DNA of 64,000 nucleotides from Betaproteobacteria bacterium HGW-Betaproteobacteria-7 (GTDB lineage: Bacteria > Pseudomonadota > Gammaproteobacteria > Burkholderiales > Rhodocyclaceae): assembly GCA_002840765.1 (NCBI GenBank), contig PHCE01000005.1:148616-212615 (forward strand), read 5' to 3'. This document shows, piece after piece, positions 8,418 to 18,325 of this stretch (the first letter of the stretch is position 1; each line of letters starts with the position of its first letter). A model generated the notes under the pieces. The model was not told the origin of the DNA. It did no database searches and worked only from the letters and a program-made list of their open reading frames with translations. Made by a program: the position numbers and the translations under genes.

Positions 8418-9896
8418 TCAGAGCGAACGCAGCAGCGCGTAAGCGCACAGCGACATGATCACCTGCGGGAACAGGCCGAGGAAAGCAACGGCAAGGCCGT
8501 TGGCAGAAATCAGCCAGCGCATGTCGGTACCGGCCATGATCGGCGTTTCGTCTTCCGGTGCGTCGAAATACATCACCTTGACGACGCGCAGGTAGTAGAA
8601 GGCACCGATCAGCGAGAAGAGCACGGCAACCAGCGCCAGCCAGGTGTAACCAGCGGCGACGACCGCCTGCAACACCGAGAACTTGGCGAAGAAGCCGATG
8701 AAGAACGGCACGCCGGCCATCGAGAACATCAGCATCATCATGATTGCGGCAAACCACGGGCTGCGCTTGTTCAGCCCCTTGAAGTCGTCGATGTTATCAG
8801 CCTCGAAGCCGGCACGGGCCATCAGCAGGATCATGCCGAAGGTGCCGAGGCTCATCAGCACATAGGCGATGACATAGAACATGGCCGAGCTGTAGGCATT
8901 GAGCGCGTAGCGGGCATCACCGCTGACGACGCCGGTGACGATGCCGAGCAGCATGAAACCCATGTGCGAGATCGCCGAATAGGCCAGCATGCGCTTCAGA
9001 TTGGTCTGGGCGATGGCGGCCAGATTACCGATGGCCATCGACAGCACCGACAGGATGATCAGCATGTTCTGCCAGTCGGCGGACATCGTGATCAGACCGT
9101 TGACCAGCAGCCGCATGACGATGGCGAAAGCCGCCAGCTTCGGCGCCGTGCTGATCAGCAGGGTCACCGAGGTCGGTGCACCGTGATAGACGTCGGGAAT
9201 CCACATGTGGAAGGGCACGACGCCCAGCTTGAAGGCGAGGCCGGCCACCAGGAAGACGAGGCCAAAGACGAGCACCGTGTTGTTCACACCGCCGCCGTAT
9301 AGGCGTTCGGCAATGGCGGTGATCTCCAGGCTACCGGTAGCGCCGTAGATCATCGACATACCATAGAGCAGCAGGCCGGAAGCCAGCGCGCCGAGGACGA
9401 AGTACTTCATCGCCGCTTCGGTCGAGGTCACCGAATCGCGGTTCATCGCCACCATCACATAGAGAGACAGCGACAGCAGTTCCAGACCGATGTACAGCGA
9501 AACGAAGTGATTGGCCGAAATCATCACCATCATGCCGAGGGTGGCGAACAACGTCAGCACGTAGTACTCGCCCTTGTTCATTTCCGGGCGGTCGTTGATG
9601 TAGCCGCGCGAGTAGAACAACACGACGATCACGGTCATGTACAGGAACAGCTTCAGCAGGTCCGACATCAGGTCGTCGACAAACATGTTGCTGAAGGTGT
9701 AGATGATCTCGCCGCTGCTGGTCATCAGCTGGATAACCGCGCAACCGAGCAGGGTCAGGATGCTCAGGGCGAAGGTGACGGTGCGCCGGCTGTCCTTGAC
9801 CAGCAGATCAATCATCAGGATGGACATGGCCATCACCGCCAGGAAAATCTCGGGCGCTGCTGGCAGGAAATCGGGGACAACGAAATTGTCGAACAT
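8418..9896 (-). CDS. nuoN: NADH-quinone oxidoreductase subunit N
   Basis: 492 aa integral membrane protein with about 14 hydrophobic helices, of the Mrp-antiporter-like family shared by NuoL, M and N. The core includes [46 protein letters not shown] and [19 protein letters not shown], with the conserved helix-breaking and lysine residues of the proton channel. It forms one of the three antiporter-like modules in the membrane arm of complex I. It is the last gene of the nuo operon, 12 bp after nuoM and directly before the intrinsic terminator. Length is usual. Confidence 0.96.
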   Translation of the reverse strand: MFDNFVVPDFLPAAPEIFLAVMAMSILMIDLLVKDSRRTVTFALSILTLLGCAVIQLMTSSGEIIYTFSNMFVDDLMSDLLKLFLYMTVIVVLFYSRGYINDRPEMNKGEYYVLTLFATLGMMVMISANHFVSLYIGLELLSLSLYVMVAMNRDSVTSTEAAMKYFVLGALASGLLLYGMSMIYGATGSLEITAIAERLYGGGVNNTVLVFGLVFLVAGLAFKLGVVPFHMWIPDVYHGAPTSVTLLISTAPKLAAFAIVMRLLVNGLITMSADWQNMLIILSVLSMAIGNLAAIAQTNLKRMLAYSAISHMGFMLLGIVTGVVSGDARYALNAYSSAMFYVIAYVLMSLGTFGMILLMARAGFEADNIDDFKGLNKRSPWFAAIMMMLMFSMAGVPFFIGFFAKFSVLQAVVAAGYTWLALVAVLFSLIGAFYYLRVVKVMYFDAPEDETPIMAGTDMRWLISANGLAVAFLGLFPQVIMSLCAYALLRSL

Positions 9897-9908
9897 GTCG
9901 GCTACCGT

Positions 9909-11393
9909 TTATTGAATCTTGCTGATGTTGACGTGATTCAGCAGCTCGTTGACCGAGGCATGCATGACTTCGGTAAAGGGTTGCGGATAGAGGCCCATCC
10001 ACAGCGTGCAGAAGGCCAGCACGCCGAGAATGGCGAATTCCCGCTTGTTGATGTCGGTGAGTTCGGCGACGTGACTGTTGGCGATCTCGCCGAAGACCAC
10101 CCGCTTGTACATCCACAGCGAATAGGCAGCACCGAGGATCAGCGAGGTGGCGGCAGCGAAGGCGATCCAGAAGTTGAACTTGACGGCGGCCAGGATGACC
10201 ATGAATTCACCGACGAAGCCGGAGGTTGCCGGCAGGCCGGCGTTGGCCATGGAGAACAGCATGAACAGCGCGGCGAACTTCGGCATGGTGTTCACCACAC
10301 CGCCGTAATCGGCGATCTGGCGGCTGTGCAGGCGGTCATACATGACGCCGATACAGAAGAACATGGCGCCGGAGATGAAACCGTGGGAAATCATCTGCAC
10401 CAGCGCCCCTTCGATGGCCAGGGCACTGAACATGAAGAAACCGAGGGTGACGAAACCCATGTGGGCGATCGACGAATAGGCGACCAGCTTCTTCATGTCA
10501 GCCTGGACCAGGGCGACGAAGCCGATATAGACGACGGCGATCAGCGACAGGGCGATGACTAGACCGGAGAGTTCATGCGAGGCATCCGGCGCGATCGGCA
10601 GTGAGAAGCGCAGAAAACCGTAGGCGCCGAGCTTCAGGGCGATCGCCGCGAGGACGATGGAGCCGCCGGTCGGCGCCTCGACGTGGGCGTCCGGCAACCA
10701 TGTATGTACCGGCCACATTGGCACCTTGACGGCGAAGGCAATCAGGAAGGCGAGGAACAGCCAGATCTGCGGCGCCAGTTCGATCGGCAGCTTGTGCCAG
10801 TCAAGAATCGAGAAGCTGCCGCCGGAATTGATGAACAGATAGAGCAGCGCCAGCAGAAAGAGCAGCGAACCGAACAGCGTGTAGAGGAAGAACTTGAAAG
10901 CGGCATAAACCCGGTTCGGACCACCCCAGACGCCGATGATCAGGTACATCGGGATCAGCGAGGCTTCGAAGAAGACGTAGAACAGGACGCCGTCGAGCGA
11001 GGTGAAAATGCCGTTCATCAAGCCGGACATGATCAGGAAGGCGGCGTTGTACTGGGCGACCTTTTCCTTGATCACTTCCCAGCCTGCAGCGATGACGATG
11101 ATGGTGATGAAGGCGTTGAGGATGACGAACAGCATCGAGATGCCGTCAACCCCGAGGTGGTAGTTGATGTTGAAGCGCGGAATCCAGGTCTTCATCTCGA
11201 CGAACTGCATGCCACCGTTGGCGACATCGAAGCCGGTCCACAACGGTATCGTCACCAGAAAACCGGCAACGGCGCCGAACAGGGCAAGCATCCGCGCCAG
11301 CGGCGCATTCCGGTCGGAACCGACGGCGAGCACCGCCAGACCGGCGAAGATCGGAATCCAGATAGCGAAAGACAGCAGCGGGTAAGTCGACAT
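9909..11393 (-). CDS. nuoM: NADH-quinone oxidoreductase subunit M
   Basis: 494 aa polytopic membrane protein, antiporter-like subunit of complex I. Diagnostic segments are LGVDGISMLFVILNAF near residue 85, the glutamate helix FEASLIPMYLIIGVWGG, VKVPMWPVHTWLPDAHVEAP and MKKLVAYSSIAHMGFVTLG. These contain the conserved Glu and Lys residues of the half-channels for proton translocation. It lies 32 bp after nuoL and 12 bp before nuoN. Normal length, no irregularities. Confidence 0.96.
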   Translation of the reverse strand: MSTYPLLSFAIWIPIFAGLAVLAVGSDRNAPLARMLALFGAVAGFLVTIPLWTGFDVANGGMQFVEMKTWIPRFNINYHLGVDGISMLFVILNAFITIIVIAAGWEVIKEKVAQYNAAFLIMSGLMNGIFTSLDGVLFYVFFEASLIPMYLIIGVWGGPNRVYAAFKFFLYTLFGSLLFLLALLYLFINSGGSFSILDWHKLPIELAPQIWLFLAFLIAFAVKVPMWPVHTWLPDAHVEAPTGGSIVLAAIALKLGAYGFLRFSLPIAPDASHELSGLVIALSLIAVVYIGFVALVQADMKKLVAYSSIAHMGFVTLGFFMFSALAIEGALVQMISHGFISGAMFFCIGVMYDRLHSRQIADYGGVVNTMPKFAALFMLFSMANAGLPATSGFVGEFMVILAAVKFNFWIAFAAATSLILGAAYSLWMYKRVVFGEIANSHVAELTDINKREFAILGVLAFCTLWMGLYPQPFTEVMHASVNELLNHVNISKIQ

Positions 11394-11425
11394 GTTATTC
11401 CTTGCTTTTCTGCGAACTGTTCACG

Positions 11426-13465
11426 CTAGGCGCGGTTGATCCACAGGGTCATCAGCACAAAGACGCCGATGATCATGGTGAAAGCGTAGTGATAGACGTA
11501 GCCTGTCTGGAACAGGCGGGTAATTGAAGAAATCCAGCGCACCACCTTGGCCGAACCATTGACGATCACGCCGTCGATGACGGCAACGTCGCCGCCGCGC
11601 CACAGGGCCTTGCCCAGCACGCGGGCGCCGCCAGCGAAGACGAAGTCGTTGATCTTGTCGAAGTAGTACTTGTTTTCGAGCAGGGTATACAGACCGGAGA
11701 AACGGCGCTGGATGGCGGCCGGGATGTCCGGACGCTTCATGTAGAAGAACCACGACAGCAACACACCAGCCAGAGCCAGATAGAACGGCGGCGTCGAGAA
11801 GGCATGCAGGCCCATCGCGGCGGCACCGTGGAAGTGGCTGAGGAAGGTGGCCAGCGCCGGATGCGCCACGTTATCGATGTGGATCACGCCCTTGAAGTAG
11901 TCGCCGGCAACCAATGGGCCCATGGTCAGGTAGCCGATGACGACCGACGGGATGGCCAACAGAACCAGCGGCAGGGTGACGACCCAAGGGGTTTCGTGCG
12001 GCTTCTGGCCGGGCGCGAGACCATGATGGTGATCATGGCTGGCTTCCTCGTCGTCATGGTCGCCATGGTGTTCGTGGTGATGCGCGTCCTCGGCCTTGCC
12101 GAAGCGTTCCTCGCCATGGAAGACCAGGAAGTACATGCGGAAGGAGTAGAAAGCGGTGACGAAGACGCCAGCCATCACGGCGAAGTAGGCAAAGCCTGAA
12201 CCGGGGATGTCGGAGAACTTCACTGCCTCGATGATCGAGTCCTTGGAGTAGAAGCCGGACAGGAAAGGCGTACCAATGAGGGCCAGCGAGCCGATCAGCG
12301 AAGTGATCCAGGTAATCGGCATGTACTTGCGCAGGCCGCCCATGTTGCGGATGTCCTGGTCATGGTGCATGCCGATGATCACCGAGCCGGCGGCAAGGAA
12401 CAGCAGGGCCTTGAAGAAGGCGTGCGTCATCAGGTGGAAGATGGCGACCGAGTAAGCCGAGGCGCCGAGGGCGACGGTCATGTAGCCGAGCTGCGACAGC
12501 GTCGAGTAGGCGACGACACGCTTGATGTCGTTCTGGATGATGCCGAGGAAACCCATGAACAGCGCAGTGATGGCGCCGATGACGATGACGAAGGACAGCG
12601 CCGTGGTGGACAGTTCGAACAGCGGCGACATGCGGGCGACCATGAAGATGCCGGCAGTGACCATCGTCGCTGCGTGGATCAGCGCCGAAATCGGCGTCGG
12701 GCCTTCCATCGAATCGGGCAGCCAGACGTGCAGCGGCACCTGGGCCGACTTGCCCATGGCGCCGATGAACAAGCAGATGCAGGTGGCGGTCATCAACGAG
12801 ACGGCCGAGCCTTCGCCGAACAGATCAATGGTGGCGGTGGCCAGCTCCGGCGCCTTGGCGAATACGGTTGCGTAATCCAGCGAACCGAAATAGGCGAGGA
12901 TCAGGCCGATGCCGAGCAGGAAACCGAAGTCGCCAACACGGTTGACCAGGAAGGCCTTCATGTTGGCGAAGATGGCCGTCGGCCGGGTGTACCAGAAGCC
13001 GATCAGCAGGTAGGAGACGAGACCGACCGCTTCCCAGCCGAAGAACAGCTGCATGAAGTTGTTGGCCATCACCAGCATCAGCATGGAGAAGGTGAACAGC
13101 GAGATGTAGCTGAAGAAGCGGTTGTAGCCGGGATCTTCCTGCATGTAGCCGATGGTGTAGATGTGCACCATCAGGGAAACGAAGGTGACCACCAGCATCA
13201 TCGTCGTCGTCAGCGAATCGATCAGGAAGCCGACTTCGAAGGTGTATTCACCGCTGGTCAGCCAGGTGTAGACCGTGCCATTGAAGGTGTTACCGGCCTG
13301 CACGTCCTGGAAGATGATCAGCGAGGCAATGAAGGAGGTGGCCACGCCGGCGATGGTCACCGTATGGGCGACCCAACGCGGAATGACGCGGCAGAAGAGG
13401 CCGGCGATGATGGCGCCGAACAAGGGCGCCAGCGGCACCAGCAGATAGAGTTTTTGCATATCCAT
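11426..13465 (-). CDS. nuoL: NADH-quinone oxidoreductase subunit L
   Basis: 679 aa, the distal antiporter-like subunit of the complex I membrane arm, carrying the long lateral helix at its C-terminus. Conserved blocks are FFGWEAVGLVSYLLIGFWY (about 141-159), MGKSAQVPLHVWLPDSMEGP (237-256) and IKRVVAYSTLSQLGYM (314-329). Residues about 459-490 form a hydrophilic loop with about ten histidines mixed with Asp and Glu (AHHHEHHGDHDDEEASHDHH), coded around 11996-12091; this is longer and more charged than in the E. coli protein. The start ATG lies 2 bp past the nuoK stop. Confidence 0.96.
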   Translation of the reverse strand: MDMQKLYLLVPLAPLFGAIIAGLFCRVIPRWVAHTVTIAGVATSFIASLIIFQDVQAGNTFNGTVYTWLTSGEYTFEVGFLIDSLTTTMMLVVTFVSLMVHIYTIGYMQEDPGYNRFFSYISLFTFSMLMLVMANNFMQLFFGWEAVGLVSYLLIGFWYTRPTAIFANMKAFLVNRVGDFGFLLGIGLILAYFGSLDYATVFAKAPELATATIDLFGEGSAVSLMTATCICLFIGAMGKSAQVPLHVWLPDSMEGPTPISALIHAATMVTAGIFMVARMSPLFELSTTALSFVIVIGAITALFMGFLGIIQNDIKRVVAYSTLSQLGYMTVALGASAYSVAIFHLMTHAFFKALLFLAAGSVIIGMHHDQDIRNMGGLRKYMPITWITSLIGSLALIGTPFLSGFYSKDSIIEAVKFSDIPGSGFAYFAVMAGVFVTAFYSFRMYFLVFHGEERFGKAEDAHHHEHHGDHDDEEASHDHHHGLAPGQKPHETPWVVTLPLVLLAIPSVVIGYLTMGPLVAGDYFKGVIHIDNVAHPALATFLSHFHGAAAMGLHAFSTPPFYLALAGVLLSWFFYMKRPDIPAAIQRRFSGLYTLLENKYYFDKINDFVFAGGARVLGKALWRGGDVAVIDGVIVNGSAKVVRWISSITRLFQTGYVYHYAFTMIIGVFVLMTLWINRA

Positions 13466-13467
13466 GG

Positions 13468-13779
13468 TTAACCCTTCAGGCCGCCCAGGTCATCCACATG
13501 GATGCTCTTCAGGTTGCGGAACAGCACGATCAGGATGGCCAGACCGATGGCCGATTCGGCCGCGGCAACGGCGAGAATGAAGAAGACGAAGACCTGCCCG
13601 GAGAGATCACCGAGGAAATGCGAGAAGGCGACGAAATTCATGTTGACCGCGAGCAGCATCAGTTCGATGGCCATCAACAGCACCAGCAGATTCTTCCGGT
13701 TGAGGAAGATGCCGACCACGCTGATGGCGAAGAGAATCGCGCCGAGGATCAGGAAATGCGAAAGGGAAAGTGTGAGCAT
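13468..13779 (-). CDS. nuoK: NADH-quinone oxidoreductase subunit K
   Basis: 103 aa with three transmembrane helices, the usual size. [20 protein letters not shown] contains the conserved membrane glutamate (Glu39) and [18 protein letters not shown] the second (about Glu75), both part of the E-channel that links quinone reduction to proton pumping. It lies between nuoJ (13 bp gap) and nuoL (2 bp gap). Confidence 0.96.
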   Translation of the reverse strand: MLTLSLSHFLILGAILFAISVVGIFLNRKNLLVLLMAIELMLLAVNMNFVAFSHFLGDLSGQVFVFFILAVAAAESAIGLAILIVLFRNLKSIHVDDLGGLKG

Positions 13780-13792
13780 GGGCTATCCCGGT

Positions 13793-14389
13793 TCAGTCTT
13801 TTTCAACAGGCATCTGGACGATACGCATGCGATCCTTGGCCTTGACGAAGACCTGCTGGTTCGGATTGGCGATCTTGGAAGTCTTCTTGCCGCGGTAGGT
13901 AAGCACAACGGCGGCAATCATGCCGACGAGCAGGATGATGGCGGCCAGCTCAAAGGTATAGACGTATTCGGTGACCAGTAGCGCGCCGATTTCCTTGGTG
14001 TTGGAAACCCCGGCCGGCACTACTGCTTCGGCGATCGGCACCTGGAAATACTTGGCGCCGAGCACCAGGCCCATCTCCATGACCATCAGCAAGCCGAGCA
14101 CGGCGCCGAGCGGCAGGTAATTCCAGAAGCCTTCACGGATGCGGTCCATGTTGATGTCGAGCATCATGACGACGAACAGGAACAGCACCATGACCGCCCC
14201 GACATAGACGAGGATGATGGCGATGGCCAGGAACTCGGCCTGCAACAGTGCCCAGATGCCACCCGTGGTGAAGAAGGCGAGCATCAGATGCAGTGCGGCA
14301 TAGACCGGGTTGCGCGAGGTGATCACGCGCAGGGCAGCGAAGATCAGGATCGCAGCGAGGAAGAAGAAAACGAAGGTGGGGAAATCCAT
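13793..14389 (-). CDS. nuoJ: NADH-quinone oxidoreductase subunit J
   Basis: 198 aa, five predicted membrane helices followed by a short soluble tail. The segments RNPVYAALHLMLAFFTTGG and AIILVYVGAVMVLFLFVVMM, including the pi-bulge helix region, are typical of NuoJ. It helps form the E-channel at the junction of the peripheral and membrane arms. It lies 12 bp after nuoI. Confidence 0.95.
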   Translation of the reverse strand: MDFPTFVFFFLAAILIFAALRVITSRNPVYAALHLMLAFFTTGGIWALLQAEFLAIAIILVYVGAVMVLFLFVVMMLDINMDRIREGFWNYLPLGAVLGLLMVMEMGLVLGAKYFQVPIAEAVVPAGVSNTKEIGALLVTEYVYTFELAAIILLVGMIAAVVLTYRGKKTSKIANPNQQVFVKAKDRMRIVQMPVEKD

Positions 14390-14401
14390 CGCGGGGTCCT
14401 G

Positions 14402-14890
14402 TTAGCGGAAAGTGGCGTCGAGCGCACGGTCTTCGGCGATCTGCGCCTCGTAACGGTCGCCAGTGGCCAGCAGCATCTGCTTGGTGTAGTAGAGGTCACC
14501 GCGTTTTTCGCCGTGGTATTCGAAAATACGCGTCTCGACGATGGCATCGACCGGACAGGCTTCCTCGCAGAATCCGCAGAAAATGCACTTGGTCAGATCG
14601 ATGTCGTAACGCGTCGTGCGGCGCGAACCGTCGTCGCGCGGCTCAGCCTCGATAGTGATGGCCAGGGCCGGACAGACCGCCTCGCACAGCTTGCAGGCAA
14701 TGCAGCGCTCCTCGCCGTTCGGATAGCGGCGCAGCGCATGCAGGCCGCGGAAACGGAAAGACTGCGGCGTCTTTTCTTCCGGATACTGGACGGTGATCTT
14801 GCGGGCAAAGAAATACTTGCCGGTCACCGACATGCCTTTCAGCAGCTCCTTGAGGAAGAGGCTGTTGAAGACTTCCTTCATCGAACCCAT
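14402..14890 (-). CDS. nuoI: NADH-quinone oxidoreductase subunit I, 2[4Fe-4S] ferredoxin type
   Basis: 162 aa. Two complete CxxCxxCxxxCP motifs, [12 protein letters not shown] and [12 protein letters not shown], bind clusters N6a and N6b, which pass electrons from NuoG toward NuoB. An amphipathic N-terminal helix anchors it to the membrane arm. The start at 14890 is preceded by GAGGAG at good spacing; a second ATG nine bases downstream is less well placed. It lies 10 bp after nuoH. Confidence 0.96.
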   Translation of the reverse strand: MGSMKEVFNSLFLKELLKGMSVTGKYFFARKITVQYPEEKTPQSFRFRGLHALRRYPNGEERCIACKLCEAVCPALAITIEAEPRDDGSRRTTRYDIDLTKCIFCGFCEEACPVDAIVETRIFEYHGEKRGDLYYTKQMLLATGDRYEAQIAEDRALDATFR

Positions 14891-14900
14891 TGTGCTCTCC

Positions 14901-15947
14901 TCAATTCCAGATGTTCAGCGGGGTGATCATCCACACGCCGACGATGATGACCCAGAAGAAACACAGCGGCAGGAAGACTTTCCAGCCGAGGCGCATCAGC
15001 AGGTCATAGCGATAGCGCGGGAAGGTGGCGCGGAACCACAGGAAAAGCAGGAGCACGAAGGACATCTTGGCGAACAGCCAGAGAATGCCATCGGGCAGGA
15101 AACCAACCGGCGACAGCCAGCCACCCAGGAACAGGATGGAAGTCAGCGCGGCGACCAGGATCATGTTGGCGTATTCGGCCAGGAAAAACAGCGCGAAGGC
15201 CATACCCGAGTATTCGACGTGGAAACCGACGATTTCCGATTCACCTTCGGCGAGGTCAAACGGTGCCCGGTTCAGCTCGGCGGTGCCGGAAATCAGGTAG
15301 ACCATGAACATCGGCAGCAGCGGCAGCCAGTTCCATGACAGGAATCCCAGGCCCATGTCGGCGAACTGCCCCCTGCCCTGGCCATTGACGATCTCGACCA
15401 GATTCAGGCTGCCAGCGATCATCAACACGGTGATCAGGGCGAAGCCCATGGCGATTTCGTAGGACACCATCTGCGCGGCGGAGCGCATGCCGCCGAGGAA
15501 GGCGTACTTGGAGTTGGAGGCCCAGCCGGAGAGGATGATGCCGTACACGCCCATCGAGGTGATGGCCAGGATGTAGAGCAGGCTGGCGTCGATATTGGCC
15601 AGCACCAGCGTGTCGGTGAAGGGTACGACGGCCCAAGCGGCAAGTGCCGGACCAATGGCCAGCATCGGCGCGATGATGAACACCGCCTTGCTCGAGCGGC
15701 TCGGCACAACGATTTCCTTGAGCAGCAGCTTCAGGCCGTCGGCGATCGGCTGGATCAGACCCCACGGACCAACGCGGTTGGGGCCAATGCGCACCTGCAT
15801 GTAGCCGATGACCTTGCGTTCGAAGTAGGTCAGGTAGGCGACACCCAGCATCAGCGGGGCGACGATCAGGACGATCTTGATCAGGGTCCACACTGCCGGC
15901 CAGATGCCGCCGAAGATCCCTTGTCCGAAACTCATCAGTGCGTCCAT
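14901..15947 (-). CDS. nuoH: NADH-quinone oxidoreductase subunit H
   Basis: 348 aa, eight-helix membrane subunit that seals the quinone chamber and forms part of the E-channel. Diagnostic blocks are [20 protein letters not shown] and the acidic loop [20 protein letters not shown]. Its ATG at 15947 directly abuts the nuoG stop codon at 15948. Normal length. Confidence 0.96.
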   Translation of the reverse strand: MDALMSFGQGIFGGIWPAVWTLIKIVLIVAPLMLGVAYLTYFERKVIGYMQVRIGPNRVGPWGLIQPIADGLKLLLKEIVVPSRSSKAVFIIAPMLAIGPALAAWAVVPFTDTLVLANIDASLLYILAITSMGVYGIILSGWASNSKYAFLGGMRSAAQMVSYEIAMGFALITVLMIAGSLNLVEIVNGQGRGQFADMGLGFLSWNWLPLLPMFMVYLISGTAELNRAPFDLAEGESEIVGFHVEYSGMAFALFFLAEYANMILVAALTSILFLGGWLSPVGFLPDGILWLFAKMSFVLLLFLWFRATFPRYRYDLLMRLGWKVFLPLCFFWVIIVGVWMITPLNIWN

Positions 15948-18281
15948 TTATGCACGCTCCACAGAAATGGCGCCGAACATGTCGCCCAGCATGGCAGTCG
16001 TCGGATGGGCAGCGGACACCCGCAGGCAACCGGTCGGAACACCGTCGTCAGCACGCGCCGTCAGCAGTGCTTCGCCTGCTCCCTGGCGAACCCGCACCGG
16101 ATCACCGGCGCTCAGGCCGAGCGCTGCCAGCGTTGCCGCGGCAGCGCGCAGGGTCGGTGCCACGGCATCGGACGTCTGTTGCAGAACCGGCGCCCGGCGG
16201 GCGAACGGATCGGCGAAGTTGATCGGCACGTCGGCGATGCGCTGCAGGCCTTCGCCCGCGGCAGCCGGCAGGGTCAGGGTGACGCCGTTCAGGCCGTTGT
16301 CGAGGCCGGTGGCAAACTCGGCACCCTTGCCGAACAGTTCGTCGCGCACCTGCTCGCTCGATTCATAGGCGAAGCCATCGAGATTCAGCACGTTACCCAG
16401 CACGCGCAGTACCTTCCAGGCCGGGCGGGCATCGCCGCGCGGCTTGACGACACCGTTGAAGCTCTGGATGCGGCCTTCGGTATTGACGAAGGTGCCGGCG
16501 GTCTCGGTGAACGGGGCGATCGGCAGCATCACGTCGGCGTAGTCGAGGGCCGGGGCGTGCTTGAAGGCCGACATATAGACAACCAGGCTGGCCTGCTTCA
16601 GCGCGCCGAGCACCAGTTGCGGGTTGGCGCAGTCGAACTCCGGCTCGATACCCATAAGAACATAGGCCTGGCGCGGCTGCTCGAACATCTGACGCGCATT
16701 GGCCGCTTTCGGCAGGGCGCCGGACAGGTAGCCGCCAACGGTGTTGGCACCTTCGCCGAGGAAACCGACGCTGGCGCCGGTCAGCTTGCCCAGTTCGAGG
16801 GCCAGCAGGTGAATCTGTGTGGCATCCGCTGACTGCGTAGCAACGTTGCCAAGGAAGACGGCGCGCTTGTCGCCCTCAACCAGGCTTTGCGCAATGGCTC
16901 GCGCCTCGTCGCCGACGGTGACCTGCTCCAGCCCCGCCGGCAGCGCCGCACCCTTGGCTTCGGCAACGGCCTTGACGATGGCTGCCAGGGCGAAAACCAA
17001 TTGCGCCGGGGCGACCGTCTGGCGAGCGTGAAAATCAATCAGTTGATCGTCGCCACTGACCGACAGCAGGCTGACCTTGGTCCATTTCTTGGCCGCCTGA
17101 CGCAGACGCTGGGCGATCAGCGGATGATCCTTGCGCAGGAAGGAACCGACAACCAGGGCCGCATCGAGATCCTTGATCTCGGCCAATTTGAGGCCCAGCC
17201 ACGGCGTCCCGGCACGCTGGCCATCAGCAGCAAAATCACGCTGCCGCGGACGGAAATCGACATTGCCGCTGCCCAGGCCGCTCATCACCTTGCCCAGCAG
17301 GAACAACTCTTCAGCGGTCGAATACTGGGCGGCCAGCGCTCCGACGGCATCGCCGCCATGCTCGCGAGCAACGTCCTTCAGCCCGTGGGCGACATAGTCG
17401 AGCGCCACGTTCCAGCTGACTTCACGCCACTCACCGCCCTGCTTGACCATCGGCCGCGTCAGACGCTCGTCGGAATTCAGGGCCTGATAGGCGAAACGCT
17501 CCTTGTCGGAGATCCAGCATTCGTTGACCGCTTCGTTCTCACGCGGCAGGACACGCATCACGTTGTCGTGCTTGACCTGGACGACCAGATTGGCGCCGAC
17601 CGAATCGTGCGGGCTGACCGAGCGGCGACGCTGTAGTTCCCACGAGCGGGCGGTATAGCGGAAGGGCTTGGACGTCAGCGCGCCAACCGGGCACAGATCA
17701 ATCATGTTGCCGGACAGTTCGGAATCGACGGTACGACCGAGGAAAGTGGTGATTTCCGAATGCATGTTGCGGTTGGCCATGCCGAGTTCCATGATGCCGC
17801 CGACTTCCTGGCCAAAACGGACGCAACGGGTGCAGTGGATGCAGCGGCTCATCTCTTCCATGGAGATCAGCGGCCCGACGTTCTTGTGGAACACGACGTG
17901 CTTTTCTTCCGTGTAGCGGCTCTTCATCGGGCCGTAACCGACCGACATGTCCTGCAGTTGGCATTCGCCACCCTGGTCGCAGATCGGGCAATCGAGCGGG
18001 TGGTTGATCAACAGGAATTCCATCACCCCCTTCTGCGCCTTGACGGCCAGTTCGGAATGCGTGAATACCTTCATACCGTTGGTCACCGGCGTCGCGCAAG
18101 CGGGCAGCGGCTTCGGCGCCTTTTCCACCTGGACCAGACACATCCGGCAGTTGGCGGCGATCGACAATTTCTTGTGATAGCAGAAATGCGGGATATAGAC
18201 GCCTACCTGCTGCGCGGCGTCCATCACCGTGCTGCCGTCAGGCACTTGCGCTTTCTTGCCGTCGATTTCGATTTCTAGCAT
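15948..18281 (-). CDS. nuoG: NADH-quinone oxidoreductase subunit G
   Basis: 777 aa, the 75-kDa-type subunit. The N-terminal ferredoxin domain has cysteines in HFCYHKKLSIAANCRMC plus a later Cys (N1b [2Fe-2S]). HPLDCPICDQGGECQLQD and CIHCTRCVRF ligate the next [4Fe-4S] clusters (N5 and N4 regions). The remainder is a molybdopterin-oxidoreductase-like fold that no longer binds cofactor in complex I. It carries electrons between NuoF and NuoI. It lies 44 bp after nuoF and abuts nuoH. Confidence 0.96.
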   Translation of the reverse strand: MLEIEIDGKKAQVPDGSTVMDAAQQVGVYIPHFCYHKKLSIAANCRMCLVQVEKAPKPLPACATPVTNGMKVFTHSELAVKAQKGVMEFLLINHPLDCPICDQGGECQLQDMSVGYGPMKSRYTEEKHVVFHKNVGPLISMEEMSRCIHCTRCVRFGQEVGGIMELGMANRNMHSEITTFLGRTVDSELSGNMIDLCPVGALTSKPFRYTARSWELQRRRSVSPHDSVGANLVVQVKHDNVMRVLPRENEAVNECWISDKERFAYQALNSDERLTRPMVKQGGEWREVSWNVALDYVAHGLKDVAREHGGDAVGALAAQYSTAEELFLLGKVMSGLGSGNVDFRPRQRDFAADGQRAGTPWLGLKLAEIKDLDAALVVGSFLRKDHPLIAQRLRQAAKKWTKVSLLSVSGDDQLIDFHARQTVAPAQLVFALAAIVKAVAEAKGAALPAGLEQVTVGDEARAIAQSLVEGDKRAVFLGNVATQSADATQIHLLALELGKLTGASVGFLGEGANTVGGYLSGALPKAANARQMFEQPRQAYVLMGIEPEFDCANPQLVLGALKQASLVVYMSAFKHAPALDYADVMLPIAPFTETAGTFVNTEGRIQSFNGVVKPRGDARPAWKVLRVLGNVLNLDGFAYESSEQVRDELFGKGAEFATGLDNGLNGVTLTLPAAAGEGLQRIADVPINFADPFARRAPVLQQTSDAVAPTLRAAAATLAALGLSAGDPVRVRQGAGEALLTARADDGVPTGCLRVSAAHPTTAMLGDMFGAISVERA

Positions 18282-18325
18282 GTCGCTACCTTGTAGCCAG
18301 TTCGTTCGTTGCTGACACCTGACAA

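Noticed and set aside
12362..13471. 369-codon open frame on the plus strand opposite nuoL
   Set aside because: Composition is Asp/Glu/His/Gln/Arg-rich, as expected from the reverse strand of a membrane protein gene; nuoL is certain.
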